Assembly (NCBI GenBank): GCA_963555705.1
Contig: OY743189.1
Location: forward strand, 8,201,501-8,265,500
DNA from: Ligustrum vulgare
Taxonomy: Eukaryota > Streptophyta > Magnoliopsida > Lamiales > Oleaceae
DNA: 64,000 nucleotides
Direction of reading: 5' to 3'
Part shown: piece after piece, positions 11,622 through 23,190 of the stretch
Position numbering within the stretch: position 1 is the stretch's first letter
Layout: each line of letters opens with the position of its first letter
Position numbers and translations under genes: made by a program
The notes under the pieces: generated by a model
The model's input: only the letters and a program-made list of their open reading frames with translations
What the model was told of the DNA's origin: nothing
Database searches by the model: none

Positions 11622-11737
11622 ATGAAAGATTTTTGGCTTACAAGGAGAGAGGTGTCTCAAAGAACAAGTCCAATTACAGAGTCATTATTGTTCATGGCCT
11701 TGGCAACTCCAAAGAAATGAACTTCATGGCACCCCAG
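11622..11737 (+). pseudogene. Captured alpha/beta-hydrolase exon fragment
   Basis: The plus strand reads FLAYKERGVSK, then YRVIIVHGLGNSKEMNF and ends in an APQ/GTATAA splice donor at 11738. This matches the start of plant alpha/beta-hydrolase-fold proteins: the conserved LAYxExGV strand and the I(V)VHGxGSSK oxyanion-hole region. The nucleophile elbow and the rest of the fold are absent. It lies in the right half of the CACTA element, outside the inner CACTA remnant, so it represents a separate capture. Confidence 0.75.
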
Positions 11738-13014
11738 GTATAAAATCTCTGCACTCCTTTTTCATTTCTGATTGTTTTGATCTGAAGTATTTGGATTTTA
11801 TATTGAATCTTTATTAGTATTGATGCTAAATTTGACGATTTGAGTCATTCTTGTTGTAGTAAATGTGTTGGAATCTAGTCAAGTTGACTTTAAGAATGGA
11901 GTATGAGGATTCATTGTATTAGTGATACAAAAACTGTTAATAAAATCTCAAGTATTTTTTTTAGTGGCACTATCTTCGCAAGGGAGGAATGAATAGTATT
12001 GGACAGAATTACAAAGGGAAAAGAGGTTATTAAAATCTTGTAAAATGTCTCGATACTTAGCACAAGACATGCAATTTGTGTCATTGAATTGATAAATGTC
12101 TTTCTATCCTCTCTTTTATACATATGGAAAGTTCTCAAAAAAAAAAAAAAGAAAAAAAAATCTTCCATTAAGTTGTTCTTGTGTTTATCAAGGGTAGTGT
12201 GGCTTTATCTATCTGTCAATTTTGAAAAGATTCTCTTAGGTAGACAAAGAGGATGACAAAAAATGAGGAGGTAAGATTGTGTGAGTTGATTTTGGTTGTT
12301 ATGAGTATTGATTCTAGATTATTGTTAGCGTGTAGTTGGAGATGGATTTTGGATTAATTTTATTGTAGTTTGATGATGAATGAGTTTTTATTTTAATGTT
12401 TTAATTTATTATGGTGGTTGTGATATCCCTCTACAGATTGGCTAAATCCAATTTATAAGGAGATTTTGTCCAAATTTCTGTAAAGTTTTACAATAGAAAA
12501 TGATAATTTTAATATTTAGTATGATTTATTTCTACATTTTAGCATTCAGTGCAGTTGGAGTCCTGATGATTAAAATTTTATAATGTCTTTGCAGGTAAAA
12601 GTCAATTTTGTAGTTTTTGTGATGGTTTGTCATGTGCAAAGTTCAAGCTAGACTTCAGAAGCCAGGGAAGTACTATTCTTTAATGATGATTCGTGTTGAA
12701 AATGGTGATAATAGCTCCTTTTTGCATGGCTGTTGGTCTGCTAGAGATACCGTTGCAATTTAGAGGGATAGTAAATATCAAACTTTAGATGTGTAATCAA
12801 ATAGGTGAAAAACCTATATTGCATATTTTGTTTTAATGTAAGAGAACAAAGTACCGTAATTTTTGTAAAGTATTTATTTTGAATAATTGATTTGTTTTTA
12901 TAGCACACGTGTTTCATATATTATATATTACATATATGTTTGAGAGATTTGTTGGTTATCAGTGAAATTATCTATATTGATTTACAAAAATTAAAAAAAA
13001 AAAAAAAGTTAAAG

Positions 13015-13466
13015 ATCAACGGCAACACGCAAAGAGTGTTGCCAAAAGTATCAACGGCAACGCACAAAGAGTGTTGCCAAAAGTATCAATGGCAACGCTC
13101 AACGAGTGTTGCAAAAAGTATCAACGGCAACGTGCAATGAGTGTTTCCAAAAGTATCTACCGCAACACGCAAAAAAACGTTGCTAAAGGGTCTACCGCAA
13201 CATGTAAAGAACGTTGCTAAAGGTCTACCTCAACACGCAATGAACGTTGCCAAAAGTATAAACGGAAACGCGCAATTAATGTTGCCAAAGGTCTACGGAA
13301 ACGCGCAGTGAACATTGCCAAAGGTCTACCGCAATGTGCAATCCATCGTTTTGCAACACGCAATGAACGTTTCCGTATCCTTTCCCTCTACGGAAACACT
13401 GCAATTTGCAACATGCACATGAACGTTGCAAAAGGCCTACGGCAACATTTTTTGTGCGTTGCCATA
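13015..13466. repeat. Right subterminal repeat array of the CACTA element
   Basis: About a dozen diverged units of the type CGGCAACACGCAA...GTGTTGCCAAAAGTATC. They share the core GCAAC/GTTGC with the left array but have drifted, with CTACGG and TATC linkers in place of the left-side GGTACCC. Confidence 0.85.
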
Positions 13467-13485
13467 GGCTATTTTTGTTGTAGTG

Positions 13486-13957
13486 TGACGAGGGATTCGA
13501 GCCTCAGGCCGCTGACGGATCCATAATGGTGGTTTGTGAAAGTGGTGATGCTCTTGTAGATCTTGTGATAGAATTTTGACTCTTGTAGGTTTTGTGATAG
13601 AAGTTTGACAATAAATTGAAATGGCAAATTGTCAATTTTTGCTAGGTGTTGGTGTCTATGAATGGTGGCTGCCGGTGGTGACCCGGTAGTGGTCGCCAAC
13701 TATGTACTTGTCGTGATGTATGAAGGTTAAAGGAAGAGGAAGTTTGATTCTTACCCAACCTACAATGTCTGCGTGTGAGAAGTGTGCGGTGAAAGGAAGA
13801 AGAAGAAGATGTTATATATTGTTGAAAAGAATCAGTAACTCCATGGAATTGGAAGAAACGTAACTGATGAATTAATCTGCCTTTTGAATGAAAATAATTT
13901 GGACGGTTAGAATCTGAATGAATTGCTTTTGGTTGAGGTTACTTTGAGGATTTTAAC
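13486..13957. other. Resumed host/LTR sequence after CACTA
   Basis: The sequence resumes after the CACTA target-site duplication. It may be the continuation of the LTR segment interrupted at 6539, but no LTR end is seen and no gene is recognisable. Confidence 0.35.
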
Positions 13958-14120
13958 AGCCCTAATAATTTTAAAATCCTGTATTTGATTTTAGGATTTA
14001 AAATAATGATTTGGATTCAAAATGAAATAATAATTTTGGATAAAATTTAAAATCGCAGATTGGACTTAAAATTATGAATTTTAATTTCTCTCTTAAAATC
14101 TAAAAATAACTAATAGGGCT
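13958..14120. mobile_element. Small MITE-like inverted-repeat element
   Basis: The left end AGCCCTAATAATTTTAAAATC is mirrored by the right end, whose reverse complement reads AGCCCTATTAGTTATTTTTAG. The 163-bp body is AT-rich and non-coding with internal short inverted repeats. A convincing target-site duplication was not seen, so the superfamily is open. Confidence 0.5.
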
Positions 14121-14268
14121 AGACGATGGCGCTAATTTTGAAAATAATGACCGTTAAGACTTGGAGAGTCATAGCGACAAGTTCATTAAAACTAACTTTT
14201 AAATTTGAAAATTTATTGGTCGCTACATTTACCTTGTTTTATTTTATGTTAATTCCAGTTGTAATTTT

Positions 14269-15885
14269 TGATCGCTCTGCAAGTGCACGGGTCGCGCAAG
14301 TAATAAAGTGGAAGTGAGTCCTAGTATCGATCTCACAGAGATTGTTTTAAATTGTATTTTAGATTATGAATCCTTAACCGAAACAAGAAAATGTTTGAAT
14401 TTGGGAATTTTGATTATGAAACTAAACTAAAGATTAAACTAAAGAAATAATAAAAATTTGAATTTAAAACTTGTAAAAACAAATGCGTTAGAATTATGAA
14501 TCTATTTAAACCAAATCATCCATGTGTTTGACCAAATTATTTAAATACAATTCACAGGGTTTTGAATATCCATGTTCCAAATGTTATTTAAGTCCTCTTT
14601 CGAGCGATGCATAAAAATCTATCTCTAAATGCAAATTGACTATATTTCTATGACAATTAAACAATTAGAAAAGCATTAACAATCAATGAACACTATATAG
14701 GATAACACAAAGTATAGGGGTATATTTCTATCCTCTATCAGACTTTGTGCCAATTAAATAGCTTCTAATGAAATCCTACTCTTTCGAACATAGAAAATCA
14801 TAAAGACAATCATACAAAAGCTGGCCAAACAATTGCATAATAATAAAGGCACTTATTTAATTGCATCAAACCCATAAACTACATATATTAAATAATTGGT
14901 AAAAACATGGAATCAAATATTTAAAACTTCATCACAATTCTAATACAAGAAATCTAGCCTGAGAACATAGTTAAAGAAAATTCACAAGAATAATGGATAG
15001 ATGTCACCTTATTCATCTCCTTGATCCTTATTCTTCAATCTTGAATTTGACCTTCAATGGATCCCCTTGCAATTGGACCGCTGGCATGAATTGAGCAAGT
15101 TGGGAACTCTTAAAAACGTGCCAAAGGTCTGGCATATATAGATTAGGTTGAAGTATAGGTTACTTGGAAGATAAGAATGCTGAAAATCACATCCAAATTG
15201 GCTTCCAAAAGAGTTCCAACCGAACAAGGAAAATTACCTTCGCGGGAGATCTTTTCTTCACTGCACAGCATTCCGTATTTTGGTCACATCTTTCTATTTC
15301 CTTATCCGATTTAGGTGCTTCAAATTGTGTTAGAAATATGAAATAAAGGGAAACAATTCTTAATTAAATGGAATTTTCCTAATTCGAACGTTAACTACCC
15401 CGAAACTAGGTTTCAATGTATGACTAAAAATCTGTCCGAAAATCTTGTGTGATTGGAATGAATTTATTGTAGTATTCTTGTCATATTCCATTCCTTTTTG
15501 AGTTTTAATTGCATCCAATTGACTCCTAGCAATATTCAAGTATCGTATCATGTTCCAAATAAGTCATTGTGTATTTGCAATTTGGTCCTTCTTCATTTGA
15601 TTTGAATACATTAATCCTTGAATTTGTAATTTCTTCTAATTTGGTTCTTTCTTTGAGTTTTCATCCAATTGACCCTTTAATTAACTACATCAACTCTTGA
15701 TTTGCACACTTTGACATTTTTATCATCCGATTGCTCGATTTTGGCTTCAATTCCATTATTTTCTCGACTTTGGGTTATTCCTAAAATATAAACAAATACA
15801 ACCAAAATAAATAGCAAATATTCTTAAACAAACAATAAAAATCCTACTTTTAGGATAGAAATAAGTGTATAAAATACATTTATCA
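14269..15885 (-). repeat. 3' LTR of Athila-like retrotransposon
   Basis: On the minus strand the 1,617-bp LTR begins TGATAAATGTATTTTATACAC and ends GAGCGATCA. It closely matches 27329-28601 over the shared part, with a few percent differences by eye. A purine-rich tract adjoins it at 15886. A 90-bp or shorter stretch missing from the copy at 27.7 kb accounts for their main length difference. The terminal motif is shared with the solo LTR at 60608 and the LTR end at 33713. Confidence 0.85.
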
Positions 15886-15903
15886 ACACCCCCAAACTAG
15901 AAC
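15886..15903 (-). promoter_or_regulatory. Polypurine tract of the Athila-like element
   Basis: Read on the minus strand, TTTGGGGGTGT lies immediately before the 3' LTR, the position of the plus-strand priming site in reverse transcription. Confidence 0.7.
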
Positions 15904-18842
15904 TATTGTTCGTCCTCGAACAAAATAAAACTAAACTATAAAATTGAAGTTAAAATGTTTTTGTTTCTATTGACTCATTTACCATGTGCTTCAAAAATTC
16001 AAATTGAAAATCCACTTTAGAAAAGAAAGATGAACAACATAAAATATTTTCATTCATCCGATATTCGACTTCATTGTGTGTGTGTGTGAATAGCCAAAAA
16101 TCAAATGCAAACTTATGCAAAAATAAACTTGACAATATGTGAATTTTTATGCAAGAGTAAGCCCGAATCACATGTGGTCAACAATGATTTTCTTTTGATT
16201 TTCCTTACACTCTCATCGATGATCACAACCTTATTGCTTTTCTCTCATATCCCGAGGTCTTTCCGATTGAGGTGGTTTCTAAACATGTATAAATTGCATT
16301 TTTCTACACAAGGCAGTTAGGATTAGATAAGTACGCATGACAGACCAAGAATAATTAACAAAGTGTTAGGAATTTTAATCAACAAAGCTTATACCATTTT
16401 ATTCCATTTTTGTTTCATATGGACGACTTTTTCTTTTAATGTCCTTGTCTTTTACCATCTTTGTGCAATACTTTTCATACATACTTGCTTTCTATATGAC
16501 CCCTGTAGCGAGCTTTAGGTCGGCAGCTCCCAACTCAGTTGAACTTAGGGTACCAGGTTCAGAGAACCCCTCAGACTTAATTACCCGAGTCATAAAGGCT
16601 TAAACAGAAAATTTAAAGATGTTTTAACGTCTTATGTGTAAGTCCACTCTCCGTACTTGTTTTCTAGTTGACCCCTGTAGCGAGCTTTAGGTCAGCAACT
16701 CCCAACTCATTGAGCTTAGGGTACCAGGTTCAGAGAACCCCTCATACTTAATTACTCGAGTCAAAAAGGCATTTGAAGAGTGGAATAAGACCTTCAGCAT
16801 TTTTCTGTTTTATGCTGGTTATTATGGTTTATACTTGTTGATCAAAACCCCTTACGCTAAAGATGCAACATTAAAAACTTCAAGTCTTAAATCCATCAAT
16901 ACATACTCATACTAACCTTCCCACCCCCAAACTGCTTCTTGAGCAATTTGGTTCTACATTTCAGGTCGGGATCTAATTTTCTTAAGGTTTGGGATTTTAT
17001 AGTCAGTTCTATATTCAAATTGCACAAGTTTACCCCACAAGTATCAAGCGTCTCCATACACAAGTTATTATTCGAAAGTGGCTATTTGCTCAAGTTTGAT
17101 TAAAGTCTTACATGGATGAATGTTTAAGAAAAGTTTAGTTCACATGTTGTCCAGTTTTCTAACTAAAGCACAAAAGTCAATTCAAATCATGTCATAAGAA
17201 ATAAATAAGTCAACAAAATTTTTCAAATTTTTCACTTTTTATGATTTTTTTTTCACATTTTTCAAGTTTTTTTTTACCCAAAATCGAATGAATGTGCATA
17301 TGAAAGCACATGAATGAGATTCCCACCCCCAAACTAGAACTATGCATTGTCCTCAATGTATTCAAAATTAAATAAATAAAATAAACACAAAATAACAAAG
17401 AGGGTTCAAGTACTTCCCGGGTTTGGAGAGATGGTGTTCTCATTTTGAAGCTTTGACTTGAATGTTTGGTTGGATGATACGACCCTTTACTTTCTTGTCC
17501 ACGCTTGGTCCAAGGTGTTTTCTCATGTTTCATGCAGAAGAACGATAGATAACATTAGAATGTATAAAAATTTGCAAGAAAACTAAAACAATTCAACACA
17601 ACACACCCAAACTAGGACTTAGAAAAATTTTGAAATGTTTGAGAAGTGATCAATCACTGATCTTCAACCCTTGACATCACCTTGAAAATGTGAAAATTTC
17701 CCGAGACATGTCCCTGGCATATGAAAGTATATAACTTGGTCTACAACATATCAAAAATTCATCACATTTGAAGTTCATATGGGGCATGAAAAGGTGTGAC
17801 GAAGTAGGTGCAGTGAGGCTGAAATTGGTGCAGTGGTGTTGTGATGCCTTGCAATGGCCTTGCAATGAGGTGCATTGAAGTGCAAAGATGTTCATGTTGA
17901 GTTCCATGCCTTAAATCTGTGTAAACAATGAATGGATGGTGCACAAATGATGTTTAACATGTAGTGAGGGCGATCATCCAAAATAAAGTGCCAAAACTTA
18001 ACAAAAACCTCATTGAAACATTTAATCAAACACCTTGCATGCATATTAAGAAATTCATAGAATTGGAAACTTGAATTAAGCCAAAAATTTTCACCTAATT
18101 AACACAATTCAATACTCCAAGTTCTAGCCTAAGCATATCACTATCAATCCACAATATTCAATTTCCACAAAAATTTGAAGAACGCAAGAATTATGCATAA
18201 TCTTGGAAATTGGTGAAAAATTCTTACCTTTGGATGATTTTGATGCAATGCAAGGTATGATTTTGAGTTATAATGATGTGCAAACTTAGGGGAACAGTTG
18301 GGGATTCAATGTTGGGTGATTTGGTGGAGGAAAAACGGGTTTGAAGTGCTTAAAATGAAAGTTTTGGCATAATATATACAATCTGTTGTTTCTGCCCAGA
18401 AAAGTACCGTGAGACCGTACGGTTGTAACACCGTGCGACCGCATGGTGTTAATGGACAGTGACTTGAATTTTTTCAAAATTTGAGTTTTGGACCTCTAAA
18501 TGCCTTCTAATGCTTGCAACTAACCTCCACACTATATGCTCATGTCCTAAGCTAGGTGATCAAGTGGAAGATCGTGATAAAAAGTAACAAAACAAATAGA
18601 AAACAAATAAATCCTAAAGATGTTAAACATGCAAGAATAGGTGCAATGAAATTTTCAATACCACTAACATGTCAAAATATGAATTCTAAGCATGCAAGTG
18701 ATCCTAAAATGCAGTATATAGAATCAAAATAACAATAAAGAAAATAGATAACACAAATAAAGAAAAAGGGTTTAAGAAGTTGGGTTGCCTCCCAACAAGC
18801 GCTTCATTTAAAGTCTAGAGCTAGACTTTTTGGCAAAATTTC
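15904..18842 (-). other. Non-coding 3' region of the Athila-like element
   Basis: Nearly 3 kb between protease and 3' LTR contains no reverse transcriptase, RNase H or integrase motifs in any frame. It includes a duplicated 105-bp block (listed separately), several 'CACCCCCAAACTAG' boxes (17325, also 16920) resembling the polypurine tract region, and AT-rich filler. A complete Athila element would carry pol here, so the element is non-autonomous or has lost pol. Confidence 0.6.
16497..16773. repeat. Duplicated 105-bp block, 172-bp period
   Basis: Two copies begin TGACCCCTGTAGCGAGCTTT at 16497 and 16669, each followed by a conserved GGGTACCAGGTTCAGAGAAC segment and an ATTAC-CGAGTCA end, separated by unrelated spacer. 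Confidence 0.9.
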
Positions 18843-21234
18843 TCAAGGTGGCATGAAACATGATGTTGAGGCCCTATCATTTGTATTGACCCCATACTCA
18901 ACTTGTTCCCAAAGATGAAGATGTTGTGCCACTTCAATTTTTGAACAGTTTTCAAGTAGTGGATTTTGATTCACTAGTTGAACCATGTCAAATGTTACTT
19001 TCTCCTCCTCTACTCGAAGCATGACCTCCCCCTTTTCCATATCAACCGAGGCTCTAGCAGTAGCCAGAAAGGGTCGGCCTAAAATCAGTGGCACCTTACT
19101 ATCTTCCTCCATGTCTAGAATCATGAAGTCAGCAGGGAATATGAATTTGTCCACTTTAATCAGCACATCCTCAATGACTCCATATGGGTACCGAATGGAA
19201 CGATCAGCTAGCTGCAAGATGATTGGGCTTGCCTTTGGGTTCCCTAATCCTAACTTCATATAGACTGAAAGAGACATCAAATTTATGCTTGCACCAAGGT
19301 CACATAAAACTTTGTTAAATTTTAAATCACCAATGATGCAAGGAATTGAAAAAATTCCTGGATCTCTCAGCTTGGGTGGCAGCTTTTGTTGTAAGATGGT
19401 GCTGCACTCTTCATTCAGTGACACCTCTTCAAGTTACTCAAGTTTTCTCTTACTTCACATCATTTTTTTTTCAGGAACTTGGTATAGCTGGGGATTTGGG
19501 TAATGGCTTCTAGGAAAGGAATGTTAATGTGCAGCTTTCTGAGCATGTTGAGAAATTTATTGAACTGTTGATCCTCCTTAGGCTTTTGTAATCTTTGCGG
19601 GAATGGAATAGAGGACTCATGAGGTTTAATTGTCAATTTTACCTCATTCTCCTCTTTCTTCTCAACAAATTGCTTTTCAGGTGCCTCAACATGTTTTCCC
19701 TTTTCTTCACTTGGCTTTTGAACATGAATCTCAGGTAATTTCACTCCACTGCGTGTGGTAATTGCATTTACTCCTTATTTCTCTTTCCAACCTTTCAGTT
19801 TTTGGGGAAAAGGAGTGGGAGGCTCATAGACTCTGTCACATGGAGCAAAAGTGATCCTTCCTGGCATAAAATCTACCTCTCTTTCAACAGTTTTTATTGT
19901 CATCACTTGCTCCCTAGGATTAACTTCAGTGTTATCAGGCAGTGTACCTGGGGCTCTGTTTCCTAAAGCCTGAGTTATCTGACCAACTTGGGTTTCCAAG
20001 TTTTTGATTGAAGCCTGATGATTTCGCAGTTTAGTTTCAGTCATCCTCATGAATTGGTCAGTTTTTGTCATGAACTGATTAGTTTTAGCCATAAATTAAT
20101 TGGTCTGGCTCATGTACTGGTCAGTCTTCTTCATCAATTTCAAAACCATCTCTTCAAGTTGAGGTTTCTTCTCCACTACCTACCTAAATTGGAGGGGCTT
20201 GTTGGCCAGTTTCATTTTGATTATCCCTCCATGAAAAGTTAGGGTGATTTCTCCAACCAGGATTATAAGTGTTGGAGTATGGATTATTTTGGTGATATCC
20301 CCCTTGTACAAAGCTGACCTACTTAGCTTGAGCTGCCAAAATTGGACAATTCGAGGTATTGTGATTGGCCCCACATTCCTCGCATCCAGTTACTACACTT
20401 TTCACTGAATGGTTGGTTTGTATGAAATTCATCAAAGAGTCTATTTTAGCAGACAATTCTGAAACATCATCCACTGCATAAACTCCTGCTGGTTTCTTTT
20501 GAATGGTCCTCTCAGACGCCCACATTGCGTTGGTATTGGCTATTCTCTAAAACAGTTCAAGTGCTCCATCCATAGTTTTGGTAGTTATTGATCCATTTGA
20601 TGACGAATCAACATAACTCTTGTATTGAGGGAGCAAGCCAATGTAAAAGTACCTTACCTGCTCATTTTTAGGTAATCCATGTTGAGGGAACTTCCTAAGC
20701 ATGCTTTTAAACCTATTCCATGCTTCATCAAATAACTCAGACTCTTGTTGTTGAAAAATTGTTATCTCATGTCTGAGTTTAGCAACTTTGGTTGGGGGCA
20801 TGAATTTTGTGCAAAATTTTTGGGCCAAGTCATTCCAAGTTGTTATACTTGCAGGAGGACGGGAGTCTAACCAATCTATTGCCCTATCTCGTAAGGTGTA
20901 TGGAAACAACCTAAGTCTTATGGCATCATCTGACACACCCTGATATTTAAAATGTTCACACATGTCTAAAAATTTAGACACATGTGCATGTGGATTTTCA
21001 TCGGGTTTGCCATAGAATTGATGTCCATTTTGAAACATATTATCACATTGGTCTTTAATTGGAAGTTTGCAAGACCAAAAGGTGGATAAACTATGCTTGA
21101 TTGGTTTTGGACAATTTGTGGGGTCATGAAATCTCCAACAAGTCTATTTCCCTCATCTTCTAGCTCAACTCCAGGTAAAGCCATATTGTTTTCCAATTGA
21201 ATTTTTTGATTTTTCAGTTTATCTAGTTCCCTAA
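18843..21234 (-). pseudogene. Athila-like gag-protease polyprotein remnant
   Basis: Gag (21038-20547) has the retrotransposon gag signature AIDWLDSRPPASITTWNDL followed by KFMPPTK. The zinc knuckle CEECGANHNTSNC (CX2CX3HX4C) lies near 20370. A linker with repeated Met-Thr-Lys/Gln units follows (20092-19775). The protease (19424-18843) has the Athila-type active site CDLGASINLM (DLGA rather than DTGA) and the LILGRPFLATARA motif. Frameshifts and stops separate the blocks at about 20530, 20180, 19770 and 19450. The gag N-terminus is cut at 21234 by a solo-LTR insertion. No RT, RNase H or integrase follows. Confidence 0.88.
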
Positions 21235-21884
21235 TGTAACACACCAAGTTTAAATTCTAAAACCTAGGCGTGTTAACTCTCATTCACATTATATGCAGAA
21301 ATAAATCGTTTAAAACATTTAAACGTTTCATTTTCTATTATAAAATTTTACAAAAATTTTAGCAGAGTCTCCTCTATAACTTGGACATAACCAACCTGTA
21401 GAGGGACATCATACCTACAATACATATACAATTCTCAAAACCATTTAAATCCAACATTCAACATCAATTCCCAAACTCCTCAACGATAATACCTTGAAGT
21501 AAAAATTTAAAAATTCCAGAAACATAGTATAATCTAATCACCGGGAAATACCATACTTATTTAAACTAACATCAACCAAACAGTTATCAAAACTAAATGA
21601 ATCAAGAAATAATTAATGATGAACTTAATTTAAATTCAAAATTTAACTTTATCTTAAAGAAAATTGAAGCGGGTATAGCCTGAACCTGCCACCAAATGCT
21701 CTCCTCGTCTCATCTAGCTTTCATCACCTAAAATATTGGGGAGGGATTGGGTGAGCTAAAGCTCAGTAAGTAAACTTTATGCACGTGATGCATGCTCATG
21801 ACATGATATGCTTTAGACCATTCAAAGTAATTATCTCCATTTACTTTACTTTTCAAGACTTTCATACTCTCCAAAATTTGCAAC

Positions 21885-22140
21885 CGCCAAGAGGTTTAGC
21901 AATCGTCACCGCAAAGCGGTTTAATATTGACCACCGTCAACCGGTTTAGCAATCGTCACCGCAAAGCGATTTATTATTTGCCACCACCAAGCGGTTTAGC
22001 AATCATCACTGCAAAGCAGTTTAATATTTGCCACCGCCAAGCGGTTTAGCAATCGTCACCGCAAAGCGGTTTAATATTTGACACCGTCAACCGGTTTAGC
22101 AATCATCATTGCAAAGCGGTTTAATATTCACCACCGAAAT
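21885..22140. repeat. Tandem 'CGCTTTGCGGTG' repeats within the outer solo LTR
   Basis: Alternating units CACCGCAAAGCGGTTTA and CACCGCCAAGCGGTTTAGC are repeated about five times, with small inverted symmetry (accgc...gcggt) in each. The equivalent region of the inner copy (25380-25500) has only three or four units. Confidence 0.85.
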
Positions 22141-23190
22141 AACGGTTTAATTCCGGTACACCGATCTCCCGCGCCCCATTTCCCACTCATACCTTTCATG
22201 ACATAGAAGTACACCCATTCTTTCTTAAAATTTAGAATACATGCATTTTGAGAAAACTTAAACTTACCACATTCTTCATTTAAAATCATTTGACTTCCCC
22301 AACTCAATGAAAATGCATGCTTGATGATGTAATTTAAGCCCATTAATTACACCTTAAACATTTAACTTCAATGAAAATAGGGGAAGTTTACTTACTTGGA
22401 GTCCTTAGTATTTACTGTTATCTTGATTTGTAAGTGGAAGAGTATCAGATGTCTGTCACGTCAATGTGCCCAATAATCCTAATTTATATTCATTCATTAA
22501 ATAAAATATACTTTTAGTTTACAAATAAATTCGTTATTCATTTTAATACTCAATCAAGTATTAACCGAGATTGAAACTTCAATTTAACTCACATGTGATT
22601 ATACATCGAGGCTAAAGCACATAAAACCAGAAAAGTCCTTTCATACTTTCGAATTCCCATAACATTACATTCTAAACCTCTAAATTGCATAAGACTGTGA
22701 AATTATAATTAAGGTCTCAATTCAAACTAAAATCAATCAAAACAACCTATTTTAATAGTTTCCAAAATCTGAAATTCCAACTTAAAGTCCCAAATAAATT
22801 CTTAAATCTGCAAATTACAAATTTCAATCCAAAAATTAACATTTAAACAGTTAGCTAATTTCATAAATTCGAAATCCTCAAATTTACCCAGAATAACATA
22901 AACTCAATTAAACTAACTCAAATTTAAACCAAGTATTTTCCCAAATTTTTAAATTTGAAAAACTCTCAAAATGGTTGTCAATTAAACTAATTAAATCCAA
23001 AATTTCATAACTCTGAAAAATCACTACCAGACCTGAGAATCAATGAAATCATTTATATGTTATTTCCCAAATTTCGAAATTTATCATTTCTGACTCGAAA
23101 TACAGCTAAGCATTTCAATTAAACTAACAAATTCACGAATTTTGAAATCTGAAATCTATCCATATAACTTTAGAAATCTGAAATATATAT

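Larger units (their letters stand above)
6540..13485. mobile_element. Non-autonomous CACTA (En/Spm) transposon with captured host exons
   Basis: The left end CACTACAAGAAAAATGGCC (6540-6558) and the reverse complement of the right end (CACTACAACAAAAATAGCC, 13467-13485) match at 17 of 19 positions. A 3-bp target-site duplication TGA flanks the element (6537-6539 and 13486-13488), as expected for CACTA. Both ends carry dense subterminal repeats built on GCAACGCG/CGTTGCCAAAGG. No TNP2- or TnpA-like transposase is readable in 6.9 kb. Instead the interior has exon-like fragments with plausible splice sites: an unidentified exon at 8591-8677, a NAC-domain exon at 9716-9855 and an alpha/beta-hydrolase exon near 11622-11737. 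It also holds the remnant of a second CACTA family at 7076-10285. It therefore looks like a Pack-CACTA that depends on a transposase supplied elsewhere. Confidence 0.88.

Noticed and set aside
21885..22140. Possible CRISPR-like array (regular repeats with spacers)
   Set aside because: Units are imperfect with no constant repeat and spacer pattern, and they lie inside a plant retrotransposon LTR.
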